Below are positions 61,201 through 64,000 of a stretch of 64,000 bases of DNA, in pieces (within the stretch, counting starts at the first letter, position 1; the number at the start of each line of letters is the position of its first letter). The notes beneath the pieces were generated by a model, which saw only the letters and a program-made list of their open reading frames with translations, searched no databases and had not been told where the DNA came from. The DNA comes from Tersicoccus mangrovi. Its GTDB lineage: Bacteria; Actinomycetota; Actinomycetes; Actinomycetales; Micrococcaceae. The translations under genes were made by a program, and so were the position numbers. Location: contig NZ_JBAJMW010000005.1 of assembly GCF_036881825.1 (NCBI RefSeq), forward strand, positions 62,001-126,000. The letters are read 5' to 3'.

Positions 61201-62471
61201 CGGCAGCCTCGACGACGCCCCGCACGACCCGACGCGGTTCGGTCCAGGTGTACCCCGAGCAGCGCAACACCTGGGTGGCCCGACTGGTCGCAGCATTCGC
61301 CTGCGTCATGGTCGCCATGCGAGTGCCGGTACCCCTCGGCCTCACCGTCCCGATCCTGCTCGCCGTGCTGCTGATCCCGGTCTGGGTGCGCGCGCTCGGC
61401 CGTTTCCGGATGGGCACGACCACGCTCGTCACCGGGCTCGTCACGGTCGCCAGCGGCGTCGTCGTGACGCGCCTGATGGCACCCGATCACCAGACCGACG
61501 AGCAGCTGACCTGGAACACGTCGCTGCTCATCGTGGGCCTCCTGTGTGGTGTGGGACTGCTCGCATGGGCCAGAACGGTCCTCGGCGACAGAGCGACGGG
61601 CGTCTGGTATGCCGTAGGACTCGTCGGATCCCTCGGGATCCGCGGCATCGACACCGACAATCCCTGGAAGTTCTCGTTCTCGGTGCCTGTCGTGATCCTC
61701 GTGCTGGCGCTGACGGCCTACACGCATCGCCGCATGTTCCAGGTGCTGGCGCTGGGGATTCTCGCGGCGGTCTCGGCGCTGAACGACTCCCGTTCCGCCG
61801 CGTCGATCATGCTCATCGTCGCGACCCTCATCGGGTGGCAGATGCTGCAGCGCCTGCTGCGTGTCCGGTCGACGACGACGCGCACGCTCGCCCTGTTCTG
61901 CGCCGTGGCGGTCATCGGGTACTTCGCGATGCAGGCCTTCATCCTCGAGGGCTTCTTCGGTGAGGCCTCCCAGGCTCGCAGCGAGGCGCAGATCGAGCGG
62001 AGCGGGTCCGTGCTGACAGGAGGGCGGCCGGAGATCGGCGCCACCGTGGCGCTGATCTCCCGCAATCCCTGGGGCTACGGGTCGGGAACGACGGTCAACA
62101 GCGGCGAGCTGCAGGCGGCGAAGGCCGGCATGCACGCCCTGAACTACGACCCCAACAACGGGTACGTCGAGCACTACATGCTCGGACACGGCGTCGAGGT
62201 GCATTCCCTCCTGGGTGACTGCTGGACCCGATTCGGCATCGCCGGCGCGGTCTTCATCGTGCTGCTCGCGGTCCTCGTCGTCGTCGGCACGGCTCGCCTC
62301 GTCTCCGAGCACCGCGCCAGTGCGCTCGTCCTGTACCTCGCCCTGCAGATGGTGTGGGATCTTCTCTTCAGTCCCCTGTTCTTCACGAGTATCGCCACCA
62401 CGATGCTGGCGGTCGCTCTCACACTCCATCAGAAACCCGACCTCCGCGCCCCCCTTCACGTCTCGGCCTGA
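61197..62471 (+). CDS. O-antigen/polysaccharide polymerase-like membrane protein (Wzy-like)
   Basis: A 424-residue protein with about ten to twelve helices and a large extracytoplasmic loop (about residues 255-335) containing RPEIGATVALISRNPWGYGSG and NNGYVEHYMLGHGVEVHSLL. This conserved loop-and-His pattern is that of the Wzy_C/O-antigen ligase-polymerase family. It should polymerise repeat units after flipping. Sequence identity in this family is low, so the assignment rests on topology, loop motif and operon context (BY-kinase, GT2 and flippase upstream). Last gene of the operon. Confidence 0.82.
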   Translation: MTAASTTPRTTRRGSVQVYPEQRNTWVARLVAAFACVMVAMRVPVPLGLTVPILLAVLLIPVWVRALGRFRMGTTTLVTGLVTVASGVVVTRLMAPDHQTDEQLTWNTSLLIVGLLCGVGLLAWARTVLGDRATGVWYAVGLVGSLGIRGIDTDNPWKFSFSVPVVILVLALTAYTHRRMFQVLALGILAAVSALNDSRSAASIMLIVATLIGWQMLQRLLRVRSTTTRTLALFCAVAVIGYFAMQAFILEGFFGEASQARSEAQIERSGSVLTGGRPEIGATVALISRNPWGYGSGTTVNSGELQAAKAGMHALNYDPNNGYVEHYMLGHGVEVHSLLGDCWTRFGIAGAVFIVLLAVLVVVGTARLVSEHRASALVLYLALQMVWDLLFSPLFFTSIATTMLAVALTLHQKPDLRAPLHVSA

Positions 62472-62484
62472 CGCTGTCCCGTGC

Positions 62485-62538
62485 GTCGCACGGACCGGAT
62501 CAGTCGCACGGACCGGATCAGTCGCACGGTCCGGATCC
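62485..62538. repeat. Three 18-bp tandem repeats downstream of the polymerase gene
   Basis: GTCGCACGGACCGGATCA occurs twice (62485-62502, 62503-62520), then a third unit, GTCGCACGGTCCGGATCC, differs at two positions. They lie between the polymerase stop and the terminator. Confidence 0.8.
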
Positions 62539-62620
62539 GTCCGAGCACCCCGCCTCCACGGGGCTGGTTCGGTGAACGACGTCCCCGCCTGATCCGACGG
62601 GACGACACCGCGGCTCGACG

Positions 62621-62663
62621 CCGGGAGGGCCGGTGACCCCCTCGGGGTCACCGGCCCTCCCGG
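62621..62663. terminator. Bidirectional terminator, 20-bp perfect stem
   Basis: A 20-bp perfect inverted repeat (62621-62640 with 62644-62663) around a 3-base loop, between the converging polysaccharide operon and PKD-protein gene. The most stable hairpin in the window. Confidence 0.88.
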
Positions 62664-62681
62664 CCTTCGCGGTGTGCTGCT

Positions 62682-64000
62682 CTACTTGTTGGTGATCACG
62701 TAGGTCAACAGGCGGGTGCTGGCCGTGTCCGTGACCGAGGCGGTCGACAGGTACTGCGTCAGCCCGACGGTGCCGGCCTGCTGCATCGCCGCCGTGGCGT
62801 CCGTGCCCGTGGCCTGCCACCCGGTGGGTTCGGTGGTCCCACTGCGCCAGGCCTTCGCCGAGACCGTCGTCGGCGACGTGCCGGCGACCCGCAGCTTGAC
62901 CATGAGCCTGTCACCAGCGGCGTAGGTGACGCCGGGCAGGACGTAGGAGTTGGCCAGTGCGGTCTCCCCGTGCAGGATGTACAACCTCGCCACCCCGTTG
63001 GCCTCGAACTTGATCCGCGCGGAGTACAGGTCGCTGCCGACCTGCCGGCCGATCAACGTCCAGGAGAAGCCGGCGCCCGTCCGGTCCACGGAGAACTCGG
63101 CCGTCGTCTCCGCGACCGTGGACGTCACCGAGGTCAGCCGTGCCGCCCGCGTGTCGCCCTTGTTGAGCGACACCTGTCCGGCGCTGTTGGCGACGGAGAA
63201 CGCGGCGTTCCCGCCCTGGAGAGCCCAGGGGCCGCCGGTCGTCGCGGTGCCCCAGCCGCCGGTGACCGTGCGGTCGAACAGGTCCTTGGCGATGATGTCC
63301 GCGGGCGGGGCAGTGACGCTGACCTGCTTGGTCGTGGTGTTCGTGCCTCCACGGTCATCCGTCACCGTCAGGCCCACGGTGTACGTGCCGGCCGTCGTGT
63401 AGGTGTGGTTCGCGGTCGCACCCGTCGCGTTGCCACCGTCACCGAAGTCCCACGCGTACGAGGCGATCGACCCGTCCGGATCCGACGAACCCGACCCGTC
63501 CACGGACAGCGCCAGGTTGCTCACCGAGGAGGTGAACGCCGCCGTCGGCAACTGGTTGGCCGCCGCGACCGTGACCTGCTTGGTGACCGAGCCGGTCGCA
63601 TTCCGGTTGTCCGTCACCGTGAGCTTGACGGTGTACGTGCCGGCCGTGGTGTAGGTGTGGTTCGCGGTCGCACCCGTCGCGTTGCCACCGTCACCGAAGT
63701 CCCACGCGTACGAGGCGATCGACCCGTCCGGATCCGACGAATCCGACCCGTCCACGGACAGCGCCAGGTTGTTCGCCGACGAGGTGAACGCCGCGGTCGG
63801 AGCCTGGTTGGGGGTGGTCCCGGTGCCGAGCTGGTAGTGGGAGCCGACGGTCGCCGCAGAGAGCACCGAGGAGTAAACCGCGACGTCGTCCAGCGTGCCG
63901 TTGAAGTGCGAACTCGAAGATCCCCAGGTCGTGTCGTTCCCGACCCTCCAGTAGCCCGCGTAGTCCTGCGCCTGGGTCTGCGGATTGGTGCCGGTCAGTT
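62682..64000 (-). CDS. Secreted PKD-domain / LamG-like protein, C-terminal part (N-terminus outside window)
   Basis: 439 residues visible, open to the window edge. From the edge inward: the end of a LamG-like concanavalin domain (HFNGTLDDVAVYSSVLS), two nearly identical PKD domains (SSDPDGSIASYAWDFGDG, each followed by NHTYTTAGTYTV), and a ~200-residue C-terminal beta-rich module (AKDLFDRTVTGGWGTATTGG onward) like those ending secreted glycoside hydrolases. A GTG at 63866 is not the true start because the LamG sequence continues upstream in frame. Likely a surface or secreted carbohydrate-active protein; its catalytic domain, if any, is beyond 64000. Confidence 0.85.
   Translation of the reverse strand, partial: LTGTNPQTQAQDYAGYWRVGNDTTWGSSSSHFNGTLDDVAVYSSVLSAATVGSHYQLGTGTTPNQAPTAAFTSSANNLALSVDGSDSSDPDGSIASYAWDFGDGGNATGATANHTYTTAGTYTVKLTVTDNRNATGSVTKQVTVAAANQLPTAAFTSSVSNLALSVDGSGSSDPDGSIASYAWDFGDGGNATGATANHTYTTAGTYTVGLTVTDDRGGTNTTTKQVSVTAPPADIIAKDLFDRTVTGGWGTATTGGPWALQGGNAAFSVANSAGQVSLNKGDTRAARLTSVTSTVAETTAEFSVDRTGAGFSWTLIGRQVGSDLYSARIKFEANGVARLYILHGETALANSYVLPGVTYAAGDRLMVKLRVAGTSPTTVSAKAWRSGTTEPTGWQATGTDATAAMQQAGTVGLTQYLSTASVTDTASTRLLTYVITNK
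63379..63802 (-). repeat. 252-bp direct repeat encoding two near-identical PKD domains
   Basis: About 170 bp around 63379-63550 recur with few changes at 63631-63802, an offset of 252 bp or 84 codons. The DNA identity is higher than the protein fold requires, indicating recent in-frame duplication or gene conversion. Confidence 0.8.

Noticed and set aside
63866..63866. GTG at 63866 as the start of the PKD protein
   Set aside because: The sequence upstream continues in frame to the window edge and encodes a recognisable LamG-like stretch.

Overview
The window is high-GC (roughly 70% or more by eye), densely packed DNA. GTG starts, 4-bp ATGA/GTGA gene overlaps and -10 boxes placed 6-8 nt before start codons are common. 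The gene content (acyl-CoA carboxylase with an epsilon subunit, Rv1264-type adenylate cyclase, a Ser/Thr kinase-PP2C-FHA module, non-disulphide LpdA) indicates an actinomycete, most likely of the order Micrococcales. No rRNA, tRNA, CRISPR array, prophage or insertion sequence was seen. Both ends cut through genes.

Layout. (1) 1-13.9 kb, minus strand: one long coupled cluster running from a 2070-residue membrane-anchored Ig-like/FN3 protein through MoxR ATPase, DUF58, a transglutaminase-fold membrane protein, PP2C phosphatase and an FHA protein to a Ser/Thr kinase. It looks like an envelope module controlled by protein phosphorylation. (2) 14.2-18.4 kb, minus: adenylate cyclase, PH-domain membrane protein, biotin ligase, short-chain dehydrogenase. 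(3) 18.4-19.2 kb: an unusually long non-coding gap holding a 71-bp tandem array. (4) 19.2-28.1 kb: accD-accE, a secreted protein, a DUF885 hydrolase, a dicarboxylate/amino-acid symporter, maf and accA; together with birA these form a complete acyl-CoA carboxylase locus. (5) 28.3-35.4 kb: MHS transporter, LpdA quinone reductase, and a nucleoside salvage set (punA-pmmB-deoC). (6) 35.6-40.4 kb: mfd and two small genes. (7) 40.5-46.0 kb: a ChvE/GguAB-type sugar ABC transporter diverging from a LacI regulator with three operator-like palindromes between them. (8) 46.1-48.1 kb: nhaA, broken by what looks like an assembly join (one N plus a 79-bp duplication), and a VanZ-like gene. (9) 48.2-62.5 kb: surface polysaccharide locus with UDP-glucose dehydrogenase, dTDP-rhamnose synthesis (rfbA, rfbB, fused rfbC-rfbD), glycosyltransferases, a GDPD-family lipoprotein, a glycerol-3-phosphate cytidylyltransferase-like protein, a tyrosine phosphatase, a Wzz/BY-kinase, a flippase and a polymerase. 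(10) From 62.7 kb: a partial secreted PKD/LamG-like protein.

How parts fit. The polysaccharide locus can supply UDP-glucuronate and dTDP-rhamnose, assemble and flip repeat units and polymerise them under kinase/phosphatase control. The GDPD and TagD-like genes hint at glycerol-phosphate decoration. Points most worth a second look are the transglutaminase-fold protein that lacks its catalytic Cys and Asp, the 71-bp array, the three-operator LacI switch, the nhaA join artefact and the recurrent leaderless promoter layout.
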